Positions 12,138-24,718 are shown, counted from the first letter of the stretch. The stretch: 64,000 bases of DNA from Umbelopsis isabellina (GCA_016758905.1 JAEPQZ010000004.1:930001-994000), one strand, 5' to 3'. The notes: a model not told the origin generated them from the letters alone. Numbers and translations: made by a program.

Positions 12138-12960
12138 TTATGGCTTAAAGCCCCATATCTCTAGCTCAACGCAATCGAATTTGCGGGAGCTAGCTAATGG
12201 CTCATTATCAAAAGTTGGGCATTCATCGGTATGCCCACGTTCCAAATCAGAGTGTAGCCACAGCCCAAATTTGCCATCTCTAAAAGGATATTATTAGTGT
12301 CATGTCATGGATATCACGTAGGCTCTTACTTCGGTTCATACCCGCCGCCAATTGCTATGAAATCTGTCTCACTGAGGACCATATATTCGTTTTTGCCAGT
12401 CCATGGATAAGCTCTAACTGAGCAGTTGTCGCTGTCCGCCTGGGTGGCTCTCCATAAGAAACTGGAAAAGAAAATCATTTAGAGAGGGCTTGGTAGCGAT
12501 GTATGTAGGGCAAGAGTTCTACCATTCGCCTGTTCCATAGTACGAAGATGACGGTTTTAAGGGCTCATTCAGATAACCACCAAATATCTATCATTGATGC
12601 ACACGTGAGATTACGCGTTGATGTTTGAGCATCGAGTGAGCGACACATACCTCGTCATTAGCATCTTTGATGGCTAGAACACAAGGCCCTTTGCCTTTCA
12701 CCTTTCGGTATAATGTAGACAAGCTTATACCATGCTGATCCAAACTATATAGTAACGTCCAGCTGGAGGCCAATCTCATGCGCATCGGCAAGTGTGGCCG
12801 TAGCTGCAATACAGTGGTTTGTGCGGAAAGAGTGATATGTGGAATGTCAACCGATGTTATAGATAACAAGAAATACATCCAAACTTACTGCTTCAGCTAG
12901 TGTTTCTGTGAGGACGGGATCTGTGTCAGCTTGTCGATCTATTAACTTTGGGGCAGGCAT
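12138..12960 (-). CDS. OXR1: OXR1-type TLDc-domain protein, short form
   Basis: Oxidation-resistance proteins with a TLDc domain protect mitochondria and bind the V-ATPase. Five exons join into about 183 residues that are almost entirely the TLDc domain: LRPHLPMRMRLASSWTLLYS, LDQHGISLSTLYRKVKG, ANDEIFGGYLNEPLK, YYGTGECFLW, YPWTGKNEYMVLSETDFIAI, GGGDGKFGLWLHSDLERG and the end VELEIWGFKP. All junctions use GT-AG with in-frame joins, for example GTGE|CFLW. The start at 12960 (MPAPKLIDRQ) is the first usable ATG. The transcript seems to have a 5'UTR intron whose acceptor is just upstream, so an additional N-terminal exon is possible. No LysM domain is seen. Confidence 0.9.
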
Positions 12961-13460
12961 CTTATGCTTCCAATAGACTTCTCGAATAGATTCTTGTTTT
13001 GTGAGCTGAAATGACGATAGTAAAAGCGAAAAGAGTCTTGATCTTCTAGTTGCACGCTTCGTTCGGATTTAAACTTATACAAATTGCTCTCGGTTAATGC
13101 TCAAGCAAGAATGCTACAAAGATCAGTCAGTTACACTAGATACTGCTGGTTTTGACCAGTCAGTGGCGGAAATTTTCCCGCTGAGGTAGCCCCCATCCCC
13201 CTTTAGTTAAATCCAACTGCTATATGATGAGAGTTGAATATGTACAATTGTCACAATTGCTTTTAACAACATTGCATGATAGTAACTGGACTGATGTAAT
13301 GGTGACTATTGGTTGCTGACCGGGTAGAGCCATGTCATGATAATGAATTTTGATTTATGATGTTACAATTGTTAACTTTAACACTGCTACGGAATGTTAC
13401 ATTGGTACTGTGATAAAGATACATATTATGAGATATTTTGGGATAGGTTATAAGTGTTTG
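12961..13460. other. intergenic, OXR1 promoter side
   Basis: About 500 bp with short frames only. A likely 5'UTR exon and intron acceptor of the OXR1 gene lie near 13005-13080. The remainder is AT-rich and I see nothing further in it. Confidence 0.4.
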
Positions 13461-14063
13461 TTATCCTGCGGTAGGAATTACGGTTTCAATGGCTTTTTTG
13501 AAACTAAACTGTCGCTGTAGTCGGTTAACTGATACTGATGACAATTGTAATTTAGTTAACGATAGCTTTCGTATGAGCCAATTTTCATTGACTTGATTAT
13601 GATGCTGATATATATGTGTGGTAGTGTTGCGTAACCAGAACCTATCTTCATTGCTAAGATCATCTTTCTGTTTGCCTTCTACTGGCGACCGTAACGGTGG
13701 AGATCTCAATTGCTGAAGACAATTGTTGCGAGGCTCTTTTTGCAATTGATAAGGATGAATAGATGTATCTTGGAGCATCAGTCGATGCGGCAGCGGAGAC
13801 ACAAAGAGAGTTTTCAATCGAAGTGATGGACCGCGTCCTAAACTCTTTCCTCGTTTCCTTCTGTTTGCTTTACTAGGCGACCCCTGATCTAAATCTGGTA
13901 TTGTGAGTGGAGGTGGGATTGCCGGCTGAGAATATATAGGAGCTGCGAACCACCTAACGTCGACTTGATCTAACGGTGATTCTTTGTTCGTATAAGCAAT
14001 CGGCCGCTCTCGTTTCAGTGCCAAACCATTTGCCAGTAGTGTTGTTTTCGCATAATTTGTCAT
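13461..14063 (-). CDS. hypothetical basic protein, single exon
   Basis: An uninterrupted frame of 200 codons with an ATG start (MTNYAKTTLLANGLALKRER) and a TGA/TAG-bounded end. I do not recognise it. It is rich in Arg, Lys, Pro, Ser, Leu and Gln, with a basic patch SKANRRKRGKSLGRGPSLRL resembling a bipartite nuclear localisation signal and a proline cluster QPAIPPPLTIPD. No membrane segment, zinc-binding pattern or coiled coil stands out, so most of it looks disordered. It lies 500 bp upstream of OXR1 in the same orientation. It may be a lineage-specific gene; a chance open frame cannot be ruled out at this length. Confidence 0.5.
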   Translation of the reverse strand: MTNYAKTTLLANGLALKRERPIAYTNKESPLDQVDVRWFAAPIYSQPAIPPPLTIPDLDQGSPSKANRRKRGKSLGRGPSLRLKTLFVSPLPHRLMLQDTSIHPYQLQKEPRNNCLQQLRSPPLRSPVEGKQKDDLSNEDRFWLRNTTTHIYQHHNQVNENWLIRKLSLTKLQLSSVSVNRLQRQFSFKKAIETVIPTAG

Positions 14064-14516
14064 TTACAATATTTTAGGGACATGAACAGGAAAAGTTAGA
14101 AAATGTAAAAAGTCATGCTGTCATAAAAACAAAAGAACAAGGTTTCCTGATTGATAAAATGGCTTATATGGCTAAGCTCCCAAACCGCTATATAGGCCAA
14201 TAATAAAAGCAGCTTCATTTACATACAAGTACTACCCTTCGCAAGTCGCCTCGCCAATCGGACCAACGTCGGTAATGTAGCTAAAGTGCCGAAAATCTTA
14301 CTATAGCATGCACATAACTCGTATTGGTAGGATCAGACGCAATCGACAGTATGCAGAAACACGTATTCTTTAATTTACTAATGATATAACACGTTATAGA
14401 AATATGTAAGATCTAGGGTAGTCACAAGGAAGATGTACACTAAAATGTTTGTAGATATCTCAAAAAATGATATCTAACATGTTAAACTATGATACAAATT
14501 ACCCCTCACAGTCGAT
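14064..14516. other. intergenic
   Basis: About 450 bp between the hypothetical protein and uridine phosphorylase, both minus strand. AT-rich, no recognisable gene or RNA; it should hold the 3'UTR of uridine phosphorylase and the promoter of the hypothetical gene. Confidence 0.4.
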
Positions 14517-15544
14517 CTAGGCTTCGCTTGCGGTAGTTTGCCAAACTGTACCTTCCTCCGACATCTCATTGTCGACCTGAACCTGGATCAATGCTTCTAG
14601 CACGGCTTTTCCGACGGCTGGTTCCAAAACGGCAACAGTATCTGGATGAATAAAGCCATTTCCGATACGATCAGCAAAAACTTGCATACATCCAGCAGCT
14701 TTGATGGGATTTTGCTCGCGAGCGCATTCAGCCAAGTGGAATAACATTGACGTTTCCATTTCCAAGGAGACTGTTTCAGGGTGAGCACTTAAAGCTTCTT
14801 GAATAACCGAATCATTGTCGTCCCAAAAAGCAGGATCTTTTCGTCCTTGAGAGGAATAGAATGAGCAACCATCGGCATTCAACCCGTTGGCGATAACGCT
14901 GCCAACGCCGTGTTTGCCAGAGATAGGCTCAATTGCTTTCTCGAGCTCCTTGGTCAAAATAGCAGACATCTCCTCATCAGCGTCGAAAACTCCGGATATC
15001 ATATAGGGCTCGACAGGACCCTTAAACAAGCGATTCTTTTCCTTAACAAAGTACTCGAGGTTCTTTCGAATACAATAACCTCCTTGAGGTATAACAATAC
15101 TTCCAGTAGGTGCATTTTGGCTCAAAGAACCACAGGACCCAAAACGAATGATAGCCAAAGTGCCAGTAGTGACGGCCCTGGTCTCACGAACGAAGAAATC
15201 CATCATGCAATTTCCCATGCCACTGCGATATTGCAAAAATGTTTAGTTATCGCTTGTTGAAAGAGATTAGCCTATCATAAGCTGACTACTCACATGGCCA
15301 TAATGGAGACGGGCACTCCTTTATATCTACCGGTAATGGTCAAAAATCCTCGATGACTCTGGTTTGTAAATACGGGTTTGCCAGAGTCGCTCTCAGTGTC
15401 CAACCAACGAGCAATTGCCTTTGCTCTAGCTGGATCGCCAACAGTTAGAATTCTGTTGGCCACCTCTCCATAGCGGACACCAATATGGTAGACTCGACCC
15501 TCGCCATCGCGAGGAAAGTTGGCATTGGCAAGAGTTTCTTTCAT
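14517..15544 (-). CDS. uridine phosphorylase (PNP_UDP_1 family)
   Basis: Reversible phosphorolysis of uridine to uracil and ribose-1-phosphate in pyrimidine salvage. Two exons separated by one intron near 15228-15296. The N-terminal part has RVYHIGVRYGEVANRILTVG and GDPARAKAIA, the phosphate-binding region of nucleoside phosphorylases. Then GMGNCMMDFFVRE, IRFGSCGSLS (the phosphate/ribose Arg-Phe-Gly-Ser-Cys-Gly motif) and VSLEMETSMLFHLAE, the glutamate-methionine-glutamate ribose-binding motif. About 320 residues, a usual length for the eukaryotic type. Substrate preference between uridine and related nucleosides cannot be read with certainty. Head to head with FAP7, 384 bp apart. Confidence 0.85.
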
Positions 15545-15928
15545 GATGTTATATTATCAAGATGTACGAGGTTGGACAGACAAGTCAAGCAAAACGCTTT
15601 ATATTTTGTGCAGGCGTGAGAATTCACTGGTCAATTTAAAAGCAGCTTTCTTGACTAACTAAAGTGCACTTGTTGTGTCAATGACAAAAATGATAATAGC
15701 ATTGATTAAAATTGCGACCATCAGGTTTTAATCGAGACATATCTTTATCACTTTCACTAGTTAGCTTCTTCTCATCTTTGCATCATCTGCTCTACCTTAG
15801 AAATATGTCAAAAGATACCGCAATTGGTACCTTGCATTAGCTGCAATGAAATTTCTGCCAGTCACACTGACTTTTAACTTTTTTTTTTGGTAACATCTCT
15901 CCTAGGTATTGAGCTCACTACTACATTC
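15545..15928. promoter_or_regulatory. divergent promoter region, uridine phosphorylase / FAP7
   Basis: 384 bp between two divergent start codons. A T run followed by CCTAGGTATTG near 15880-15910 could be a 5'UTR splice acceptor of the FAP7 transcript. No TATA box close to either start. Confidence 0.4.
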
Positions 15929-16615
<687 letters not shown>

Positions 16616-16810
16616 ATCCAACCTCCCTTTAATCATTATCACCATTCTCATTTGTAAACTTCATATAGCAATATTCGAAATAGATAGTTGTACCTTTGGG
16701 ATTTTTTGAAAATTGGATATTTACAACCGTTTTTTATTTAATCAAGGAAATGACTCAGTCTCCATAAATATGTAAAGTACCATACATCCCTCCTTTCTAT
16801 GTGTCTTGCT

Positions 16811-18111
16811 TTAGTTGAGCTGGTCCAAAATTTGGCCAAGAACCTCTCCAACCTTGTCGCCAATCTCGGTAGTAGTCTTCTCACCACCGAGATCCCTGGT
16901 GCGGTAGCCTAAACCAGGTTGAGGGCCTTCGGGGCTGTCCAAAACCTTACGTACGGCTTGCTCGACTGCAGTAGCTTCCTTCTCCAAATTGAGAGAGTAT
17001 CGCAACATCATAGCAACAGAAAGAATGGTAGCAATAGGGTTTGCAATCTTTTGTCCAGCAATATCAGGGGCCGATCCGTGAATAGGCTCATACAAACCGA
17101 CACACTTGCCCTTTCCGTCAGGCAAGCCGTTCAAGGAAGCAGAGGGAAGGAGACCCAAAGAACCAGCAATAACGGAAGCTTCATCAGACAAGATGTCACC
17201 AAACATGTTCTCAGTGAGAACAACACCGTTCAATCTCTTGGGGTTTTGGACCATATGCATGGCAGCGGAATCGACCAAATGATGCTCAAACTTGATTTGA
17301 GGGAACTCCTTCTCCAAAGTCTCAGTGACAGTCTTACGCCAGAGACGGGAAGTTGCCAAGACGTTGGCTTTATCGATTGAATGAATAGTAGCAATAGGGC
17401 TCTTGGCAATGGCAAGATGTGCAGCAAGACGAGTGACACGCTGAACTTCCTCAACCGAATATGGCAAAGTATCATAAGCTGGAAGGAAGTATGTTTAGGC
17501 TGGCTGGAAATGAAATATGCTCAACACCGGACAATGATCTGATTACCTTTGCCGTCCTCTCCGGCCTCCTTGCGATCACCAAAGTAGATACCACCAACCA
17601 ATTCTCTGACAAAGACGAAATCAGTGCCTTGAACGACGTGATCCTTCAAAGGTGACAAGCCGACAAGAGATTCTGAAGCTAAGGAAACCGGTCGCAAGTT
17701 GGCATACAAATCAAGGGCCTTGCGAAGCTTGAGCAATCCTTGTTCGGGTCGTGGTCCACTACCGATCTTAGCTCCAGGGAGTCCACCAACCGCTCCGAGA
17801 AGAATAGCGTCAGCAGCTTTACACTTTTCGACAGTAGCGTCAGTCAAAGGGTCGCCTAAGCATAGTTCCACATCAGTCATATGATAGCCAGTAAACACAC
17901 AAAACATTAACAATAGTATTCACTTACCGGTCTTGTCCATGGAAGCCAAACCAATAAGCTCTTCCTCAAAGCTAAATTGGATATTATTGGAAGCGCCACG
18001 CTTGTCAGCGACGATCTTGAGAATCTTGACAGCCTCGGCAACAACTTCGGGACCCACTCCGTCTCCACCGAGGACAACGATCTTTGCAGTCTTTGTTTGA
18101 GCTGAAGCCAT
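16811..18111 (-). CDS. LEU2: 3-isopropylmalate dehydrogenase
   Basis: NAD-dependent oxidative decarboxylation of 3-isopropylmalate, the third step of leucine synthesis. Three exons (18111-17928, 17855-17547, 17478-16811). Landmarks: [67 protein letters not shown] (substrate-binding Arg-Glu-Leu), then [40 protein letters not shown] and [20 protein letters not shown] with the metal-binding aspartates. The NAD site is [20 protein letters not shown]. About 380 residues. A CCAAT box lies about 50 bp upstream of the start; no Gcn4 site is evident there. Confidence 0.97.
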
Positions 18112-18849
18112 TTTGAATGATTAAGTAAAAGTAAAAAGTGAGAACTATATTCCGGGGTGGCCAATAGTTTTATACTCACCTCAGCCCGACAGAGTATGAA
18201 TCAACTTGATCATCTTAGCTCTCAGCCAATCAAATTTCGCGTCTGAGTACATAGCTCAGAGAAACATCCGCGTAGCCTTGCATGCACTACATATGCAACT
18301 AGCCCCTGCTCCTTCTAACAACATGCGATTAACGATTTTATCGCATATTTCTCTATTCTCATATGTGCTAATGACCTTAAATATGAACCTCCAATCAACA
18401 AGCGCATGATATTTGTGATATGATAATCATATCGAATCACTATGTACAAGTAAATTATGAATAGCTAGGGTACAGTTGATCTATGAGTAAAGTTCACTTC
18501 CAACTGAGCTGAAATGTCATTCTAATGTTTACAGCAGCAACTAATATTTAGACAGTAGTCAAGTATACTTTGCTTTTTATGACTTCGCGTCAGCATACGA
18601 AGAAACCTACATTACATCTATTATTTTTCTGCTTGTAATTCTTTTTTGTTCGATTGTCTGTACGCTTGTTTAATAGGATTTCCAACATGAGCAATCCTAT
18701 ATGCCTCGTCCGCTTGGAAGACATTGAGTACTTGGTATGGAAGCTCCAACATTTACTCTTCGCAGTCACGGATACCGACGACCATTACCAAAGTCCGATC
18801 AGGGCTATCAGTCGTTTCAGACCAGCCTAGCAACTGGTATACTCTGCCA
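18112..18849. other. intergenic, LEU2 / Cyk3-like divergent region
   Basis: About 740 bp between divergent genes. It includes the LEU2 promoter with a CCAAT box near 18161. It also includes the leader of the Cyk3-like gene, where an upstream ATG at 18683-18687 may begin an extra N-terminal exon joined through a very short intron. Otherwise AT-rich without a recognisable gene. Confidence 0.45.
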
Positions 18850-20838
18850 ATGTGGACTACATTATACAAAGCACGGGCTAATGCACCGTATACATCGGGG
18901 CATCCGATGGACCTTTCGTTTTCCAAAGGAGAGCTGATTGATGTACTAGGCGTGGAAAGTAACGACTGGGTCAACGGCTGCTCTGAAAGCGGCAAGTTTG
19001 GAAGCTTCCCAAAGCAATATGTAGACGAGCTTACCGAGCCACTGTATCGTGAACAAAACAACATAGACCATGACCAAAACAGAGACCAAGTCAACAGAGT
19101 CAACGTCCCTGTTCCGCCACCAAGGCCATCGCCATCATCAAATCCGGTTATACCAATTGCTACCAAACCGACAGCAAAATCGGCCAGAGCTGCAAATGCA
19201 TCGCCTGCGTTACCACCACGCAATACTACTCCAAGATCCTCCTCAAATAGCATTAATGTGTTTCAAGGTTCAGCAAATGCTGATCTCGGACGATATACTC
19301 CAGATGATTCAACACAAGATGCTCTTGATAGACTTGTGTAAGTAAAAACTAAACAACTTCAATGCACTAGTTGCTTTGCTGAAATTGTCACTAACTACCT
19401 TCTATAGATATGGTACGACCGCGGTGAAGGCACCAGACTTTACTGAAAAACTCTATTGGGAGGAAAGTGATATGGTCGAATTGGATGAATATGCCCGAGC
19501 ATGCCCGATAGAATACACATCGTCTGTACGCGACTTAGCTGCCTATCTGACCGAGCCATTTCCCGAGCCACTCCACAAAATCCGAGCTATCTTTGCTTGG
19601 GTGACTGATAACATTTCTTACGATGTGCATTCGTTTCTTAACAAAATTAGCAGATCTCAGCAGCCAGTGGATGTTTTGAAATCGAGATCAAGTGTCTGTG
19701 AAGGGTATGCACGTCTCACTCAAGCTTTGGGCGAAGCAAGTAACCTACCTATTCGTCAAATCTCTGGCTATGCCAAGGGAGCCTTTTTAAGTCCAAAGAG
19801 AGGTATGCGCGTAGATCAACAAGGTGGACATGCTTGGAACAGTATCTTATTGCATGGGCAATATCTCATGATTGACTCAACGTGGGGAGCCGGCCATCTC
19901 GTAACCGATGGTGCTCCAGCGTTCAAGAAAAAGTTCAACCCATATTACTTCCTGACGGATCCGTACCAATTTATCTATACTCATTTTCCAAAAGATAACA
20001 GAGAACAATACCTCACTCCTCCGTTAAGTGAGAGCGACTTTTTCGAACTACCCTGGGTTCAGCCTTTGTATCATAAATATAGTCTTATAATTCAATCACC
20101 AAAACCAAGATCGCCTATACTGGAGACTTCAAATGATATCTTGGATATATACATAGAGGCACTAGATGAAACCACCAGCAGCAACATCAGGAGCATATCG
20201 GGACAGCTGAAATACGACAATGGTCAACTTGTGCCCTTGTCAGGGCAAAAAGCTGTCGGCTATAGCAGCGAAGGACGCATGTTGTGGTGGATACATGTCG
20301 TTTGCAATGCTCCTGGAACATTTAATATGAATTTGTTCCTTGGAGAGTCATCTGGCGCTACGGTAAATTAACAACTTTATTGTTTGGGTAAATCTTTGTC
20401 TTGCTTTTCCAGAAATTGATGATCTTAATTTAGAATTCAGCGCAGTCACACTCCCAACGCAGTGAGCAGTTGATGACCATGACAATTATCAACCATGGAA
20501 GAGGCTCAGCAAAGACGCCGATTCAAGTAGCTGCTATTCCTCGTCCCATAACCATTCTATCACCATTGTATCAGGAAATCCCTCTTGGAACCCAACATTT
20601 TCAAATTGTCGTTCATAATACCCCTGGGGAACAAACTCCGCCGCCAAATCTTAGTGTCATGTCGTCTTGGCAAGATCAACAAATTCTTCAAATAGTGAAG
20701 CAAGAATCTGGAGAAGCTTGGTACGAATCTGAGATCACTTTCCGGGAGCCCAAGAAGCTAATGTTAGCCATCGAAAAGCCAACAGCAATTCCTGGAAGAA
20801 AAGAAGTTTCGTATATTAGCACGTTTATAGTCGGCTAA
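18850..20838 (+). CDS. SH3 and transglutaminase-like protein, Cyk3 relative
   Basis: Fungal Cyk3 proteins work at the bud neck/septum in cytokinesis. An SH3 domain opens the protein (ARANAPYTSGHPMDLSFSKG, ELIDVLGVESNDWVNG, GKFGSFPKQYVDEL), then a proline-rich linker (PVPPPRPSPSSNPVIP, ALPPRNTTPRSSSNS). The transglutaminase-like domain follows: PLHKIRAIFAWVTDNISYDV, SSVCEGYARL, GGHAWNSILLHGQYLMIDST, NPYYFLTDPYQFIYTHFP. The Cys, His and Asp of the papain-like triad are all present at codons 19697, 19829 and 19874. A beta-rich C-terminal domain ends KEVSYISTFIVG. Three exons. The start is uncertain: the codons upstream of 18850 stay open but have no in-frame ATG. An in-frame join to MSNPICLVRLEDIEYL needs a 31-nt intron at 18735-18765. 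Confidence 0.8.
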
Positions 20839-21126
20839 GGTACAAACATATAAAGCGCAGGCTTAATGCTTCATATATGCCGCCGCCAGTATGCAAAAAT
20901 GAAATGGCAAAGAGGCTGAAAAACACAGCCACATTCAACTATCGGCGCTTGTGGCACCTTACTCATTTGACGTCACGAGTATTTTCAGCAGCTTAATGCC
21001 AAGGCACCATACTAATCCAAAAGTTGCCGATATACGCATAGCCTCATAAATAAAAGCTCAGTCTCGCCGTATCTGCATCTGTATTCTTTTTCTTTTTCGT
21101 TTGCCAAATTATTTGCATACCCCACT

Positions 21127-22307
21127 ATGGCATTCACTGTGCAACTTCCCATTACGGTGCCATCCAATATGCCAAACTTGTCAACCGTCAAGTTCTGGCT
21201 ACATATAATACAGTTTGCTTTGACACTCTTGACAATAATTATAATAGCCCCTGTCATCGGTATTGAAGCGAAATATTGGGTAAGTGGATCTTTGGCCTAT
21301 AGTACCCGCCGCCCTGGCAAAAGTTCCATGATCTGGTTTCACTAACCGTTCTCCATCCGCGTCTTTTGTTTTGATATATAAAACTAAATAGGGTGGAAGT
21401 AAGGCAGGACCAAATTGGACGCTTGTAGTGTGCATCATCACTTTACTGGCGCCAGTTGCTATGATCTATTTTCGTGAGTACTAATTTTTTTTAGCTGCTA
21501 TCCCCGGGAAAGTCAATGTACTAAATATCAAATTCTTTGACTCCGTTTAGCCTGGGCTTATGATCGACAAGACAAGTTCAAAGTTTTGGGAAAGTTCTTC
21601 ATCAAGTCTCGAACCGCACTAGTCTTGACTGGGTTCAACTCCTTGCTCTGGGCTACTGCTGCTATCGCCATGACTGTCCATAGTACTGATGCAGCCAACT
21701 GCGCCTTGGACTCTGACCTTGAAAAGAGTGACGGATCATATGCCTCGTCTTGGGCAAATCAGGTATGTAATCTCATATATGGGTGTTGCTAGGAGAAATA
21801 TAGGGCTTATATTGACAATAAATTCAATAGTGCAACTGTGGTAAAGCTGCAGCGGGTTTCGCATGGCTTACAACTTTTGCTTGGCTCGGAACTGTGGCAG
21901 TTTCAGCCATTGTGATGTATACCGAAAAGCAACAAATTCAGCAAAATTTGAAGACTCACGAGATGAACGCAGCCGCAGACAGACATGGTGAACCTCCAAT
22001 GGATCCAAGTTATAGACCTTATGATGAAGAGGAATTTGATGGCGGTGTGGGAGGAGCTGGTTCCTATGAGCAAATGCCTTTGAACAGCCCAGCTCCAGAA
22101 ATGCATCAACAAGCACCCTATTATGATCATAGTCCACCTGCTCGTCCTCAAAGCCATAGCCCTGATTATCATGGATACGACAGTCCTACGCCAATGTCCA
22201 TTCCCATGCCTCAGCCAACGCCTGGTCCTGTTTATGGTGAGCCTACCACTTATCAACCACCGCAAACATATGACAATGGGGCACATAATGGGTATTATCG
22301 ACAGTAG
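21127..22307 (+). CDS. four-helix membrane protein, MARVEL-domain type
   Basis: Four hydrophobic segments spread over four exons: VKFWLHIIQFALTLLTIIII, NWTLVVCIITLLAPVAMIYF, LVLTGFNSLLWATAAIAMTV and GFAWLTTFAWLGTVAVSAIV. The spacing, with a short cysteine-containing loop between helices 3 and 4, fits the fungal MARVEL family of plasma-membrane proteins. The C-terminal tail of about 110 residues is rich in Pro, Gln, Tyr and Ser (YDEEEFDGGVGGAGSYEQMP, PMSIPMPQPTPGPVYGEP) and is probably cytosolic. About 265 residues in total. A TATA-less promoter and C-rich leader lie upstream. The specific cellular role is not known from the sequence; tetraspanin-like or Sur7-like families are less likely because their cysteine motifs are missing. 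Confidence 0.75.
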
Positions 22308-22412
22308 GAAGCATACAAGTGCTTCACCAGAGTTGAAAAGTTAAAGTAGTCAAATACATAGATATTATTTGTATAGGGTCGAATACCTTTATTTCACCAG
22401 TGCCAATATCAA

Positions 22413-22443
22413 TTTTTATTTTATTTTATTTTATTTTATTTTT
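22413..22443 (+). repeat. TTTTA pentanucleotide microsatellite
   Basis: About six head-to-tail copies of TTTTA in the gap between the MARVEL-type and GPR107-like genes. Simple slippage-prone repeat. Confidence 0.9.
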
Positions 22444-22514
22444 GTCAAGTAGCTCGCGTTCATCTGGCATTAAAATATGTACAATACCATTTTCTGCGCC
22501 ACACATTCTGGTTC

Positions 22515-24543
22515 ATGCTTTTTGGTACAATGCAGCAAAAACTTGGCTGTACTGTCTTAGTATATCTCTACTTAGTACACAGTATCACACTTGCTTATGC
22601 CAGACCACTGTTAACACTCACTGAAGACTCAAGAGGCATTATACCCATTGCATCTTTCGGCTTCTTGGCAGGCGGTGAGCTGAAATTAGAAGTATCGGAT
22701 TTCAAGGTGAGAGGCGAGCTATGACCAAGCAAATTCGTTCGGCAAACGGCTTGTTTATTAATTGGAATGTTTCTCGGTCAACATAGTTGAGTCAACCTTC
22801 ACAACCTGGCAACGTTGCCTTTTATATCAGAAAATCTTCCTCCGAAGATGCTACGTATCTACTCAATGAAGAGGTCTCCGATAGTGATGAAGAAGATAGT
22901 TTTAAATGCCTGTTAGATGCTAATTTTGTGCGAGATGAAATTGCTGATGGCTTAAGTATCATCGCCGATCTTGATCCTACAAAGGCCGTACAATCATATG
23001 AGCACACGATACAACCCGGTGAAGAGGATTTGTGGGCTGTGTACCTGATCAACTGTAAGGACTCAGCACTAAGCATGACGGTACGGACAAACTTCTTCCA
23101 ATTATATTCATCATATATCGCAACTTATCTGACCTTCAAATCAGTTGAAAACCACAGAGATAAACCCTGGACCAGATTACCTCAGTGCTGGAGATAGCCC
23201 ACTGCCAACTGTGTACGGATTGTCTTCCATTGCATCATTTGTGGCTGCCGTATTATGGGGATATGTTCTCCTCAAATCTAGAGAATATAGAGTATTTAAA
23301 TCCCATTATCTTATGTAAGTTCGATCATAACTCTTTGTCGCCGGTAGATATTAGTCCGTAATCATACACATCCAGAAGCTGAATCGCTATCTCATTTTAA
23401 TAGGCTTGCCTTAATGGCGTTTGTTGGTATAGATAAAGCATTCCAATCGGTAATAGAAAGTGCCCGATATTGAACAATGTCTATGTTGCAAGCTAATGCT
23501 TATTATTATTCAGGCGAAATATCATTACATGAAGATTGGCGTCGTAGCTGAAGGATGGACCATCGGGTTTTACATCTTTACATTGTAAGTAGGACTGTTT
23601 TTACATATTATTGTATGAAACTACTGTCAATGAAGCAAAGCGGTCACTAACATTGTATCTCTAGCATTAAAGGCTCGTTGAGCATCCTCATCATAGGTAT
23701 GTATGTCGTTAATACCTGTAAAATAACTACAATGTAACCAACCTCTTGCTTCAGTTCTCGTGGCCTCTGGTTGGATGTTTATAAAGCCGTTTCTATCAAC
23801 AAAGGACAAGCGAGTAATTTCGATTATTGTGCCTATTCAAGTTCTGGCAAACATTGCGTCCGTTTTCGCTAGTGAAGCTGCCATTGGCTCTATTAATTGG
23901 TCCTTCTGGGTAATGTTGAGCTTCTCAACTGTCTGACAGTTCCTGACAATAAGGCTAATGAATTTAAACAGTCCAATTTGTTACCGGTGGCCGATTTTGC
24001 TGGATGCGGTGTAGTTCTTTGGACAATCTTACAGACTCGAAAGCATTTGGGCCAAGGCTCAGAAGCCGATGGCAAAGGTATGAAAGGGATATAGTTGGCA
24101 GCAATCGTTTAACTTTAAGTTTTAATCGTGTCTTTTCTTTCAAGAATTGGACGTTCTTCGCAAATACCAACTGTGGTCCACATTTTATATAGTGACTCTG
24201 GCGTATTTATATGTCACAAGAGTCATTGTTTTGCTATTACAAGTGTCCCTTCCATTCCGTTATGTAAATTGGCTCGGAGAGGCTGTTAGCGAAGCTGCCA
24301 CCTTACTATTTTATATTTTCATAGGGTATGTTCGTATTAAATTCATTAAGATAGTAATGAAATTTGTTTACTAACTACACAACATTCAGATACAAGTTCC
24401 GGCCACACAGTGACAATCCATACACACAAGTGCCCATGGACGAAGAAGAAGAAGATTATGAGCAAGATTTGCCCACTTCTCTCGAGGCACATAGCTTGCA
24501 ACATATTTCTCGTAGAGGAGAAAGCAATAATCACTCCAATTAA
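22515..24543 (+). CDS. GPR107/108-like seven-helix protein (GOST / lung-7TM family)
   Basis: Golgi or endosomal membrane protein related to GPR107. A signal peptide (LVYLYLVHSITLAYA) begins a luminal domain, IIPIASFGFLAGGELKLEVS, that is the GOLD-like seed of the family. The seven-helix region has SSIASFVAAVLWGYVLLKSR, HYLMLALMAFVGIDKAFQSA, AEGWTIGFYIFTF, IKGSLSILIIVLVASGWMFI, KPFLSTKDKRVISIIVPIQV and LANIASVFASEAA. The end of helix 7 reads IGYKFRPHSDNPYTQVP, a signature close to that of human GPR107. The tail is acidic (EEEEDYEQDLP). About ten short exons, several introns carrying clear TAG or CAG acceptors. About 500 residues; start at the ATG at 22515 because it gives the signal peptide. 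Confidence 0.9.
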
Positions 24544-24718
24544 AATACAATTGCAATATATATAAACCTATTATCTCGCTATTTCTCCAGATATACTTTT
24601 TACAATTTCGTGCATTGTGTCCTCATTAAGCCAACTGCTTGTCCTGGTGAATTTGATTTAAAACTCAGCATAAAGCGTGCAGGGGGAATATCGGTACCTC
24701 ACTTACTTCATCTAACTA

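Noticed and set aside
18753-19253. 166-codon minus-strand open frame
   Set aside because: Antisense to the SH3 and proline-rich part of the Cyk3-like gene, whose product is recognisable.
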